This document shows positions 34,729 through 42,170 of a stretch of 64,000 nt of DNA, one piece after another (position 1 is the stretch's first letter; every line of letters begins with the position of its first letter). Both the position numbers and the translations under genes were made by a program. The notes below the pieces were generated by a model. The model made no database searches. It saw only the letters and a list, made by a program, of their open reading frames with translations, and was not told where the DNA came from. Origin of the DNA: Acidimicrobiaceae bacterium (lineage in GTDB: Bacteria; Actinomycetota; Acidimicrobiia; Acidimicrobiales; Aldehydirespiratoraceae); assembly GCA_009842325.1 (NCBI GenBank), contig VYFQ01000013.1, forward strand, positions 46,297-110,296, in the 5' to 3' direction.

Positions 34729-35163
34729 ATGGCCAAGTCCAAGAGCACGAAATCAGCGGCGTCCGGCTCCAAGAAGGCGGCCAAGCCGCGCTTCAACCAG
34801 AAGTTCCTGGACGAGATGCGCCGCAAGCTGCTCAAGGAGCGGGCCAAGTACCTGCACTCGGCCGAGGAGTACCAGGCTGAGGCAGAGTCGCTGCTGGCGA
34901 CGCGCGAGCCCGGCGACGTGCAGTTCGACGAGGAGGGGGGCGAGGGCACCACTGTCGCGGTCGAGCGCGAGCGCGACCTCGCCCTGTCGAGTCAAGCCCG
35001 CCACACCGTGAGCCAGATCGATGCCGCCCTGGAGCGCATCGAGAACGGCACCTACGGCTACTGCATCACATCGGGTGCGCCGATTCCGATCGCCCGCCTC
35101 CGGGCCATCCCCTGGGCCGCTGAGCGCGTTGAGGTCAAGGCGGGCGGCCTCGGTCGCCGCTAG
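34729..35163 (+). CDS. TraR/DksA-family protein with a degenerate zinc finger
   Basis: The 144-residue protein has a lysine-rich N-terminus (1-24), a coiled-coil hairpin (KFLDEMRRKLLKERAKYLHSAEEYQAEAESLLA), and the C-terminal YGYCITSGAPIPIARLRAIPWA signature of TraR/DksA proteins. The normal zinc site is CxxC ... CxxC. Here only C112 remains; the others are S115, R133 and V136. It therefore probably does not bind zinc but could keep the fold. DksA-type proteins bind the RNA polymerase secondary channel. The link with lspA and divIVA is recurrent in Actinobacteria. Confidence 0.85.
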   Translation: MAKSKSTKSAASGSKKAAKPRFNQKFLDEMRRKLLKERAKYLHSAEEYQAEAESLLATREPGDVQFDEEGGEGTTVAVERERDLALSSQARHTVSQIDAALERIENGTYGYCITSGAPIPIARLRAIPWAAERVEVKAGGLGRR

Positions 35164-35176
35164 AGCGCCCGGACCC

Positions 35177-35659
35177 GTGAGGGAGAGCACGGGCCCGACC
35201 CACCACCATGTTGTCCGAGCGGTGGTGGCGGCTGCGTTAGTGGTCGCGGCCGATCAACTCACCAAGTGGTGGGCTCTGCAGGCCCTGGACGACAACCGTG
35301 TCATCGATCTGGTGTGGACGCTGCGGCTGCGCCTCGTGTTCAACACCGGGGCGGCCTTCAGCAGCTTCCAGGGACTCGGACCGTTGCTCGGAATCGCCGC
35401 GGTGGCGATCGCGGCAGTACTGCTGTTCAACCGGCGGCTGGGAGCCGACCGGTGGTCGGCCACCGCAGCCGGCTGCATCGCCGGGGGAGCACTCGGCAAC
35501 CTCACCGACCGGCTCTTCCGGTCAAGCGGCGGATTCCTGGACGGCGCGGTGGTCGACTTCATAGACGTCCAATGGTGGCCGGTATGGAACGTCGCAGACA
35601 TGGGGGTCGTGCTCGGGGGTGTGGCGCTGGTCTGGCACGCCTACCGGCGAGCGAGATGA
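35177..35659 (+). CDS. lspA: Signal peptidase II (prolipoprotein signal peptidase)
   Basis: LspA is the membrane aspartyl protease that cleaves lipoprotein signal peptides. The 160-residue protein starts at GTG 35177 and has four membrane spans. Motifs are VAADQLTKWWA, FNTGAAFSSFQG, GGALGNLTDRLFR, VVDFIDVQWWPVWNVADMGVVLG; the catalytic aspartates are in VVDF and NVAD. It overlaps rluD as ATGA. Confidence 0.95.
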   Translation: MRESTGPTHHHVVRAVVAAALVVAADQLTKWWALQALDDNRVIDLVWTLRLRLVFNTGAAFSSFQGLGPLLGIAAVAIAAVLLFNRRLGADRWSATAAGCIAGGALGNLTDRLFRSSGGFLDGAVVDFIDVQWWPVWNVADMGVVLGGVALVWHAYRRAR

Positions 35660-36579
35660 CTCCTGCGGGGGAAATCGTCGGAACGGCTCTCGACGGCCTC
35701 AGGCTCGACCGGGCGGTGGCGCTGGTGGCCGACGTGAGTCGCTCGGCGGCGGCCCGGCTGGTAGCCGAGGGCGGTGTGCGCCTCGATGGAGCGGTCATCA
35801 CCTCCGGCGCCAGGCGCGTCGCGGCCGGCGAGGCGCTGGCGGTGGACATCCAATTCCGGGACGATCCCGCCCCTCAGCCTGATGTCGAGGTGGACTTCGC
35901 GCCGGTCTTCGAGGACCCCCACGTGATCGTGGTGGACAAGCCCGCCGGTCTAGTCGTGCATCCGGGCGCAGGGCACGACCGAGGCACTCTCGTCAACGGA
36001 TTGCTGGCTCGCTATCCGGAGATCGCGGAGGTCGGCGACCCCTACCGGCCCGGGATCGTGCACCGGCTCGACCGCGGCACCTCCGGGCTCCTGGTCGTGG
36101 CCCGCACCGACCGGGCTCACCGGTCGCTCGTCGAGCAGATGCGGTGCCATGATCCCGAGCGTCTCTACTCTGCGCTGGTTCGGGGTCACCCTGAAGCCTC
36201 CGCGGGGGTTGTCGACGCTCCCGTGGGCCGGTCGAGCCGCAACCCGATGCGCATGACCGTGACCGACCGGGGCCGCCCGGCCCGCACCCATTACGAGGTT
36301 GAGCGGCGCTACGTCGAGCCGGCGCAGGTCTGCTTGCTCACCTGCCGGCTGGAGACCGGTCGCACTCACCAGATCCGGGTCCATCTCCAGGCCATCGGCC
36401 ATCATGTGGTCGGCGATCCGACCTACGGCGCGGGGCGCGGCAGCGTCACTCTCGGCCTGTCACGGCCGTTCCTGCACGCCCGTTCCCTGTCGTTCAGCCA
36501 TCCTGTCGGCGGGCACACGGTGCGAGCGGAATCGCCGCTTCCCCCCGAGCTGGCCGAGTTGCTCGATTCCCTGAGCTAG
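35656..36579 (+). CDS. rluD: 23S rRNA pseudouridine synthase, RluD family
   Basis: The 307-residue protein has an N-terminal S4 domain (LRLDRAVALVADVSRSAAARLVAEGGVRLDGAVI) and a RluA/RluD catalytic domain with HRLDRGTSGLLVVART, where the aspartate is the nucleophile. RLETGRTHQIRVHLQAIGHHVVGDPTYG follows. It likely makes pseudouridines in helix 69 of 23S rRNA, although family members differ in target. It ends tail-to-tail with the minus-strand channel gene: both stop codons share the palindrome CTAG (36576-36579). Confidence 0.93.
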   Translation: MTPAGEIVGTALDGLRLDRAVALVADVSRSAAARLVAEGGVRLDGAVITSGARRVAAGEALAVDIQFRDDPAPQPDVEVDFAPVFEDPHVIVVDKPAGLVVHPGAGHDRGTLVNGLLARYPEIAEVGDPYRPGIVHRLDRGTSGLLVVARTDRAHRSLVEQMRCHDPERLYSALVRGHPEASAGVVDAPVGRSSRNPMRMTVTDRGRPARTHYEVERRYVEPAQVCLLTCRLETGRTHQIRVHLQAIGHHVVGDPTYGAGRGSVTLGLSRPFLHARSLSFSHPVGGHTVRAESPLPPELAELLDSLS

Positions 36580-38654
36580 CTTGAAGTGCCGAACCATCCG
36601 TCGTGCAGCCGGCCGTAGACGCCGCTCTCGACGAGTTCAAGCAGCGCGAGGTTGACTCGCTCGCGCAACTCGGCGTCATGCTCGCTCAGCATCAGTCCGT
36701 ACTGGACCCGCTGGAAGTCCGACCCGACTGTTATCACTTCGCCGGCACCCTCACGGGCTGCGTGGTACTGGAGAACCGGAGCGTCGAACACGACCGCTTC
36801 AACCTCACCCTCCGACAGCAGCCGGTAGGCGTCGTCGACCCGGTCCACAACCACCGGCCCCACCCCGATCGAAGGAAGGTACGACTCCCCGGCGGAGTGG
36901 ACCACGGTGGCGACCCGGCGACCAAGGAGGTCATCCGGCCCTGAGATTTCGGCTCGCAACTCATTGACCGCCAGCGATGAGGCGATAGACGCCGTGAAGC
37001 TGGCGAACACCAGCGTGCCCAGCGCGATCCAGATGAGAGCCAGCACCCGGCCCCTGGTGCCGCGGGCCACCTTGTCGCCGTACCCGACGGTGCTCATAGT
37101 CACGACCGACCAGTAGAAGGAGTCCCATATGCCCTTGCGGTAGGGGACCGCGAAGTCGGGATTGTGCCGGCGCTCCAGCCACCAGATCATGTGAGCGGCA
37201 ACCAGCACAGCGACCCCGAACACGACCAGCAGCCAGGGCAGGTCCGACGACGCGATGGCGCTGAAGAACGACAGGATCCGGTCGCCCAGGCCTCGGGAGT
37301 CGTCGGTGGTGGTCAGGATGGTCAAACCCGAGTCGAGGACGGGCACGGAGAAGTCGGCGACCTCCTCACGCGCCCCGGTGATCGCGACCCCGCCCAGCCC
37401 GAGTTGCGCGACGCCGCGGGTGATGTCGTCGATCTGCTTGGCGACCGTGTCGACGGCATGGATCTCCACGTCCATGCCGAGCTGCGCTCCAACTAGGCGC
37501 ACGAGCTCCACCTCGAAGCCGCTGTACGCACGATCCTCGTAGATCACGAAGGGAGGCAGAGGGCGGGCCGCCACCCTGAGCGTTCCCGACGCGGCGGCGT
37601 CATCGGCCGCGTCCTCGAGGGCGACAGCATCGGGGTCGGCGGTCTCTATCCAACGGCTGACCGCGGCCAGGTTGGCTTCGATCCACTCTTCGGCGTGTCG
37701 CCGTATGTCCTGGGGATCGCCACCGAGTTGCACCATGCGGACGTTCTGAGCAGAAATGTCCTCCAGCGGGATCACTACCTGATCCAGCAGCCGCCGCACC
37801 GATGGGTTGGCGTCCAGGAAGTCGGAATTGGCCACCACCCGTATGTCGTTGGGCGGCCAGCCGGTCTGGCAGGGATCGTTCGCGCACCCGTCTATCCCGG
37901 CGATGGCGGTGCGCTCCAGCGCAGAGGCCTGGTCGGCGGGCAACGATGGGAACGGCACCTCGAGCCACACTGCGTCGCGGCCGGCGACCATAACGCCGAC
38001 CGTCCAGTTGGGAGTCCATGTGTAGTAGAGCACGGGCTGGCCGGCGCGGTGGCGGGCCAGGGTCTCGGTGATAAGGGGGGAGTAGTCGCCCTGGACATGC
38101 TCCACGGTTCCCGTGAGTCCGTAGGCGCTCAGGTGATGGTCGATGGTCGCGGCGCACGACCATCCGACCTCGCACCCGACCAGGTCGGCCAGGCCGTCGC
38201 CGTCATGGTCGAACAGCCCGGCAACAGCCGCATCGGCGAGATCGCCGAGGTTCGTGATGCCGTACGCCTCCGCGGTGGCCGCGTCGACGAAGTAACCCTG
38301 GAGGGCGCCGTCGTCGACCTGCGTGCCGACAACCTCGACCGAGTCGACCCCCTCGATGTAGGAGTCGTGAAGCGGGAACCACCCGCTGGCCCAGAGGTCT
38401 ACCTCCCCCGCGGCGACGGCTGCGTAGAACGCCGGGTTGCTCATCGTCACCGGGCCCTCCACCCGGTAGCCGAGCCTCTCCAACAGGAGCCCGTACACCT
38501 CTGCCTGGAACCATCCGGTGTCCCACGTGGGCCGGGCCATGCGGACGACCCGCTCGTCGTCGGTTCCCGATGCCGCGCCGGCTGTGACGAACAGCGCTAA
38601 CACAGCGGTCACAGCGACCAAAACGGCTATTAGGACTCGGCGCATCGACGACAT
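36576..38654 (-). CDS. ProX betaine-binding domain fused to GluR0-like receptor K+ channel
   Basis: This 692-residue protein joins three units. After a membrane anchor or signal (about 5-27), residues 35-337 are a ProX-type betaine-binding domain. Its signature YTWTPNW and DHDGDGLADLVGC match E. coli ProX as I recall it, and all three aromatic-box tryptophans are kept (W92, W165, W213). Residues 357-450 and 571-690 are the two halves (S1, S2) of an amino-acid-type binding domain (ITGAREEVADFSVP; VVFDAPVLQYH). Between them lies an inverted-pore module: M1 (about 473-493), P-loop with filter TVGYGD (522-527), and M2 (about 535-558). That is the GluR0 layout and a potassium filter. I infer a ligand-gated K+ channel with a betaine-sensing ectodomain. 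Start uncertain (38654, 38645 or 38735). Confidence 0.88.
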   Translation of the reverse strand: MSSMRRVLIAVLVAVTAVLALFVTAGAASGTDDERVVRMARPTWDTGWFQAEVYGLLLERLGYRVEGPVTMSNPAFYAAVAAGEVDLWASGWFPLHDSYIEGVDSVEVVGTQVDDGALQGYFVDAATAEAYGITNLGDLADAAVAGLFDHDGDGLADLVGCEVGWSCAATIDHHLSAYGLTGTVEHVQGDYSPLITETLARHRAGQPVLYYTWTPNWTVGVMVAGRDAVWLEVPFPSLPADQASALERTAIAGIDGCANDPCQTGWPPNDIRVVANSDFLDANPSVRRLLDQVVIPLEDISAQNVRMVQLGGDPQDIRRHAEEWIEANLAAVSRWIETADPDAVALEDAADDAAASGTLRVAARPLPPFVIYEDRAYSGFEVELVRLVGAQLGMDVEIHAVDTVAKQIDDITRGVAQLGLGGVAITGAREEVADFSVPVLDSGLTILTTTDDSRGLGDRILSFFSAIASSDLPWLLVVFGVAVLVAAHMIWWLERRHNPDFAVPYRKGIWDSFYWSVVTMSTVGYGDKVARGTRGRVLALIWIALGTLVFASFTASIASSLAVNELRAEISGPDDLLGRRVATVVHSAGESYLPSIGVGPVVVDRVDDAYRLLSEGEVEAVVFDAPVLQYHAAREGAGEVITVGSDFQRVQYGLMLSEHDAELRERVNLALLELVESGVYGRLHDGWFGTSS

Positions 38655-38720
38655 CCGGGATAGGGGCGTGGACCAACAGTAGTGCCGGCCGTGCCGAACC
38701 TCCCAAGAACCGCTGGCGCG

Positions 38721-38734
38721 TGGAAACGGTTCCA
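38721..38734. promoter_or_regulatory. Operator-like palindrome between the channel and BCCT genes
   Basis: TGGAAACGGTTCCA is a 14-bp palindrome with one mismatched pair, centred on CG, the form of LacI/GalR-family operators. It lies 67 bp upstream of the channel start and 97 bp upstream of the BCCT start, so one regulator could control both. A weak -10-like TACATA (38803-38808) precedes the BCCT gene. No regulator gene of that family is in the window. Confidence 0.4.
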
Positions 38735-38830
38735 ACTAGTGTCAGGTTCAGCCTGGGATTGCGCTGGCCCGCTCGCAAAGTGTTTCTGGTGTGTCCAGGC
38801 CTTACATAAGCGATCAGTAGGGGGAACGCT

Positions 38831-40654
38831 ATGGACGCCGAAGATGCAGGGGCGGAGGTGGACCCGCGGATCCACCGCAGCCCTGATGACACCGACATCA
38901 ACCTGACTGAGGCGACCCTGGCCCTGCACGACTGGGAGGAGGAGGAGGAGCGCCGCAAGGCGGAGGCGATTTCTAACCGCAAGTCGTTCGAGGGTCTGCA
39001 GATCGATCCCGACATCGACTTCTACCCGGAGGTCTCCGACCGGGAGCCCGGGGACCGCAACATCGTGCGGGCCGGGTTCGACATCCATCCGCAGGTGACG
39101 TTCTGGGCGTCGGGGTTCCTGGTGGTGTTCATCTGCCTGTCGATATTCGTCGACGCCACCCAGGACTTCTTCGGCGCGATCCTCGACTTCATCAACGGGT
39201 CGCTCGGCTGGTTCTACATCCTCGACTTCAACATCTTCGTGCTGGTGGCCCTGTACTTCGCCTTCAGCCGCTACGGGAAGATCAAGCTGGGAGGTCCCTT
39301 CGCCTTACCGGAGTTCTCCACGGTCTCCTGGTATGCGATGCTGCTGTCGGCGGGGTTGGGCATCGGGCTGATGTTCTGGGGGGTCGCGGAGCCGATCTAC
39401 CACTTCACCGGTCCGCCGCCGCTGTTCGATGTGGAGCCGGGTAGCATCGACGCCGGCAAGGCCGCGCTGGCCACCACCTACCTGCACTGGGGTATTCACG
39501 GTTGGGCCCTGTACGGGCTGACGGCACTGGCCCTGGGCTTCTTCGCCTACAACCGGGGCCTGCCGCTGACGTTCCGGTCGATCTTCTACCCGATCCTCGG
39601 GCCGAGGATCTACGGCCCCTGGGGCCACGCCATCGACATCCTGACGGTCATCGCCACCCTGTTCGGGCTGGCCACCTCGCTGGGCTTCGGTGCCCAGCAG
39701 GCGGCAGCCGGCCTCAACAAGCTCTTCGGTATGCCCGACAACCTCGGGTTCCAGATCCTTCTGATCCTGGCTATCACCGGGCTGGCCACCATCTCGGTGG
39801 TCGCCGGTCTCGATGCGGGGGTCAAGCGGCTCAGCGAGCTGAACATCTGGCTGGCAGGAGCCTTCCTGATCTTCGTGCTGCTGGTCGGCCCGACGCTGTT
39901 CATCCTGTCGCTGTACACCCAGAGCCTGGGCTACTACGTCCAGGTCCTGCCGGAGTTCGCCTTCTGGAACGCAGCCTTCCAGGAGACCCAGTGGCAGGCA
40001 TGGTGGACGATCTTCTACTGGGGATGGTGGATCTCGTGGTCGCCGTTCGTGGGGATGTTCATCGCCCGGATCTCCAAGGGCCGCTCGGTGCGGGAGCTGC
40101 TGGTGGGAGTGATCTTCCTGCCGTCGATCCTGTGCTTCCTGTGGATGTCGGTATTCGGCGGCTCGGCCATCAACCTGCAGATGACCGGCGAGCGCGACGT
40201 GGCCTCCGCGGTCAACGAGAACGTGGCCACCGCCCTGTTCGACATGCTGGAGGCGTTCCCGCTCACCGGGATCGTCTCGTTCGTCGGCGTGCTGCTGCTG
40301 GTGTCGTTCTTCGTGACCTCGTCCGACTCGGGCTCGCTGGTAGTCGACCACCTCACCTCGGGCGGCAAGCTCGACTCGCCGAAGCCCCAGCGGGTGTTCT
40401 GGGCCGTGATGGAGGGCCTGGTGGCGATCGCGCTGCTGTGGGGCGGCGGGCTGAGCGCCCTGCAGACCGCGGCGGTCTCGATCGGGCTGCCCTTCGCGGT
40501 GATCCTGCTCATCATGTGCTGGAGCATGAAGAAGGCCTTCTCCGAGGAGCTCGACCTGCTCGAGAGCCACTACGACGAGCAGATCTTCCGCGCCCAGCAC
40601 AGCGGGCTGATAGCCCAAGTGAAGGAACGGCTCGTGGAAGGGCCGCAGAAGTGA
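38831..40654 (+). CDS. BCCT-family betaine/choline/carnitine transporter
   Basis: The 607-residue secondary transporter has an acidic, charged N-terminal extension of about 85 residues and about 12 membrane spans. The BCCT signature WGWWISWSPFVGMFIARISKGRS is at 397-419. The glycine-rich helix reads SAGLGIGLMFWGVAEPIYHF (173-192). Aromatic residues matching the BetP betaine box are present: W220, W225 and Y228 in LHWGIHGWALYG, and the WW..W cluster at 399-403. This supports a glycine-betaine-like substrate. A good AGGGGG Shine-Dalgarno precedes the ATG. The C-terminus has a charged stretch (YDEQIFRAQHSGLIAQVKERL) that may sense osmolality, by analogy with BetP. Confidence 0.94.
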   Translation: MDAEDAGAEVDPRIHRSPDDTDINLTEATLALHDWEEEEERRKAEAISNRKSFEGLQIDPDIDFYPEVSDREPGDRNIVRAGFDIHPQVTFWASGFLVVFICLSIFVDATQDFFGAILDFINGSLGWFYILDFNIFVLVALYFAFSRYGKIKLGGPFALPEFSTVSWYAMLLSAGLGIGLMFWGVAEPIYHFTGPPPLFDVEPGSIDAGKAALATTYLHWGIHGWALYGLTALALGFFAYNRGLPLTFRSIFYPILGPRIYGPWGHAIDILTVIATLFGLATSLGFGAQQAAAGLNKLFGMPDNLGFQILLILAITGLATISVVAGLDAGVKRLSELNIWLAGAFLIFVLLVGPTLFILSLYTQSLGYYVQVLPEFAFWNAAFQETQWQAWWTIFYWGWWISWSPFVGMFIARISKGRSVRELLVGVIFLPSILCFLWMSVFGGSAINLQMTGERDVASAVNENVATALFDMLEAFPLTGIVSFVGVLLLVSFFVTSSDSGSLVVDHLTSGGKLDSPKPQRVFWAVMEGLVAIALLWGGGLSALQTAAVSIGLPFAVILLIMCWSMKKAFSEELDLLESHYDEQIFRAQHSGLIAQVKERLVEGPQK

Positions 40655-40685
40655 CGGACCGGCTTGAGAAGGGAGGAGGCTCGAT

Positions 40686-41648
40686 ATGAGAAACCAGAGA
40701 CGCAATGCCATGGTCCTGGCCGGAGCGCTGATCGCCCTGGTCGTCGTGGCTCTCGTCGTGATCTTCAGCGGCGAGGAGGAGGACCGCACTGTGAACATGG
40801 CCCGGGCCGATTGGAACAGCGGCTTCATGCAGGCCGAGATCTACGCCCAGCTCATCGGCGAGTTGGGCTACACGGTCACGGATCCTGCCGATCACACCCT
40901 TAGGCCGTACTCCTTCTATCCGGCGCTGGACAGCGGGCAGTACGACCTGTGGGCGAACGGCTGGTTCCCGACGCACGACCGGTACCTGACCGCAGAGACG
41001 GTCGCCGGACTGGAGTACGACCGCAGCATCGAAGCGGTCGGAAACCAGGTCGCAGGCGGCGGTCGCGAGGGGTACATGATCGACAAGGCCACCGCGGATG
41101 CCATGGGCATCACGTCGGTGAGCCAGCTGGCCGACGCATCCGTCGCCGCGGTGTTCGATCAGGACGGCGACGGCCGCGCCGATCTCATCGGCTGCCCCAA
41201 CGGCTGGGGCTGCCATGACACCATCAACGAGCAGATCGAGGAGTTCGGCTGGGGAGCCAATGTCGAACAGGTCTCCGGCAGCGACTACGACGGCCCGGCC
41301 CGGGGCGTCATCGACCGGGTCGCCGCGGGCGAGCCGGCGCTGTTCTACGCATGGACCCCCAATTGGACCTACGAAGTGCTCAGACCCGGCGACAACGTCA
41401 TCTGGCTCGAATCGCCGTGGCCGGACAGCAGCATCCGGGCTGTGGGCAATATCGAGTTCCTCGACGACAACCCCGATATCCGGCGTCTACTGCGCGAGGT
41501 GAAGATCCCGCTCGACGACATCGTCGCCCAGAACGCGAGAATGGCATCCGGCGAGTACACGGAGGCGCAGGTCAAGGCCGACGCAGCCGCATGGATCGCC
41601 GCGAACCGCGACGTCGTCGACGGTTGGCTAGCAACCGCCCGAGGCTGA
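40686..41648 (+). CDS. Membrane-anchored ProX-type betaine-binding protein
   Basis: The 320-residue protein has an N-terminal hydrophobic anchor (about 9-27, no lipobox cysteine) and a full ProX-like domain: WANGWFPTHDRY (W93), DQDGDGRADLIGCPNGWGCHDTINEQ (W174), YAWTPNW (W223). The three tryptophans match the E. coli ProX betaine box. It is clearly related to the N-terminal domain of the channel fusion. A strong AGGGAGGAGG Shine-Dalgarno sits before the ATG. ProX normally works with the ProV/ProW ABC transporter, but neither gene is here; the neighbour is a BCCT carrier. It could hand ligand to the channel, the carrier, or a distant ABC system. Confidence 0.93.
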   Translation: MRNQRRNAMVLAGALIALVVVALVVIFSGEEEDRTVNMARADWNSGFMQAEIYAQLIGELGYTVTDPADHTLRPYSFYPALDSGQYDLWANGWFPTHDRYLTAETVAGLEYDRSIEAVGNQVAGGGREGYMIDKATADAMGITSVSQLADASVAAVFDQDGDGRADLIGCPNGWGCHDTINEQIEEFGWGANVEQVSGSDYDGPARGVIDRVAAGEPALFYAWTPNWTYEVLRPGDNVIWLESPWPDSSIRAVGNIEFLDDNPDIRRLLREVKIPLDDIVAQNARMASGEYTEAQVKADAAAWIAANRDVVDGWLATARG

Positions 41649-41668
41649 CCGGCCGACATTTCTAGACC

Positions 41669-41715
41669 CGAACCCGTCTAGGGCGCCGGCTGGGCCTGCG
41701 CCCTAGACGGGTTCG
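41669..41715. terminator. Strong bidirectional terminator hairpin
   Basis: An 18-bp perfect stem joins 41669-41686 and 41698-41715 with an 11-nt loop. It sits between the convergent ProX and Rrf2 genes and contains the Rrf2 stop codon. A third partner, CTAGAC at 41662-41667, can pair with GTCTAG at 41676-41681, giving an alternative small hairpin. No clear U-tract follows on either strand. Confidence 0.75.
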
Positions 41716-42152
41716 CCGTCGGCCGGCCAGGGAGCCTCTCCCTGGGCCATAGCGGTGATCTGGGCCAGGCTGAAGGAGTCGAGGAACCGGCGCATGTGCG
41801 CGCCGGAGGCCGACCAGATCGCCAACAGCACGCACTGCCCCTCATGATCGCAGGCGCCGTCGGTGTGGGGCTCCCCGAAGTCGCCCGCGGCGATGGGGCC
41901 GTCCACCGCCCGCACGATCTCTGACAGCTTGATGTCGGCGGGATCGCGGGCCAGCACGTAGCCGCCGCCCACACCCCGCTTGGAGCGCACCAGGCCGGCT
42001 CCCTTCAGGGCCAGGAGTATCTGCTCGAGGTAGGGCTGGGGCAGGGCGGTGCGCTCGGCGATCTCACGCACTGAGGTGGGCGCGTTCTCGTCATGGAGCG
42101 CCAGGGACAGCAGGGCCCGGGATGCGTAGTCCCCGCGTGTCGACACCCGCAT
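41703..42152 (-). CDS. Rrf2-family transcriptional regulator
   Basis: The 149-residue protein starts MRVSTRGDYASRALLSLALH, has a winged-helix domain (SVREIAERTALPQPYLEQILLALKGAGLVRSKRGVGGGYVLARDP), and a C-terminal iron-sulfur-like loop. IscR and NsrR have three cysteines spaced C-x5-C-x5-C. Here C101 and C107 remain, but the third position is W113. It may bind a cluster with another ligand or act as a redox or apo-regulator. The target is unknown; it is divergent from the phosphodiesterase gene with only 18 bp between their starts. Confidence 0.88.
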   Translation of the reverse strand: MRVSTRGDYASRALLSLALHDENAPTSVREIAERTALPQPYLEQILLALKGAGLVRSKRGVGGGYVLARDPADIKLSEIVRAVDGPIAAGDFGEPHTDGACDHEGQCVLLAIWSASGAHMRRFLDSFSLAQITAMAQGEAPWPADGEPV

Positions 42153-42170
42153 GGTGGCATCCTAGATGCC

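Noticed and set aside
36576-38654. Channel fusion as two adjacent genes joined by error
   Set aside because: The frame is continuous with normal codon use, the Ala/Asp-rich linker (about 338-356) is plausible, and no internal start with a ribosome-binding site is seen at the junction. An assembly error cannot be excluded without reads.
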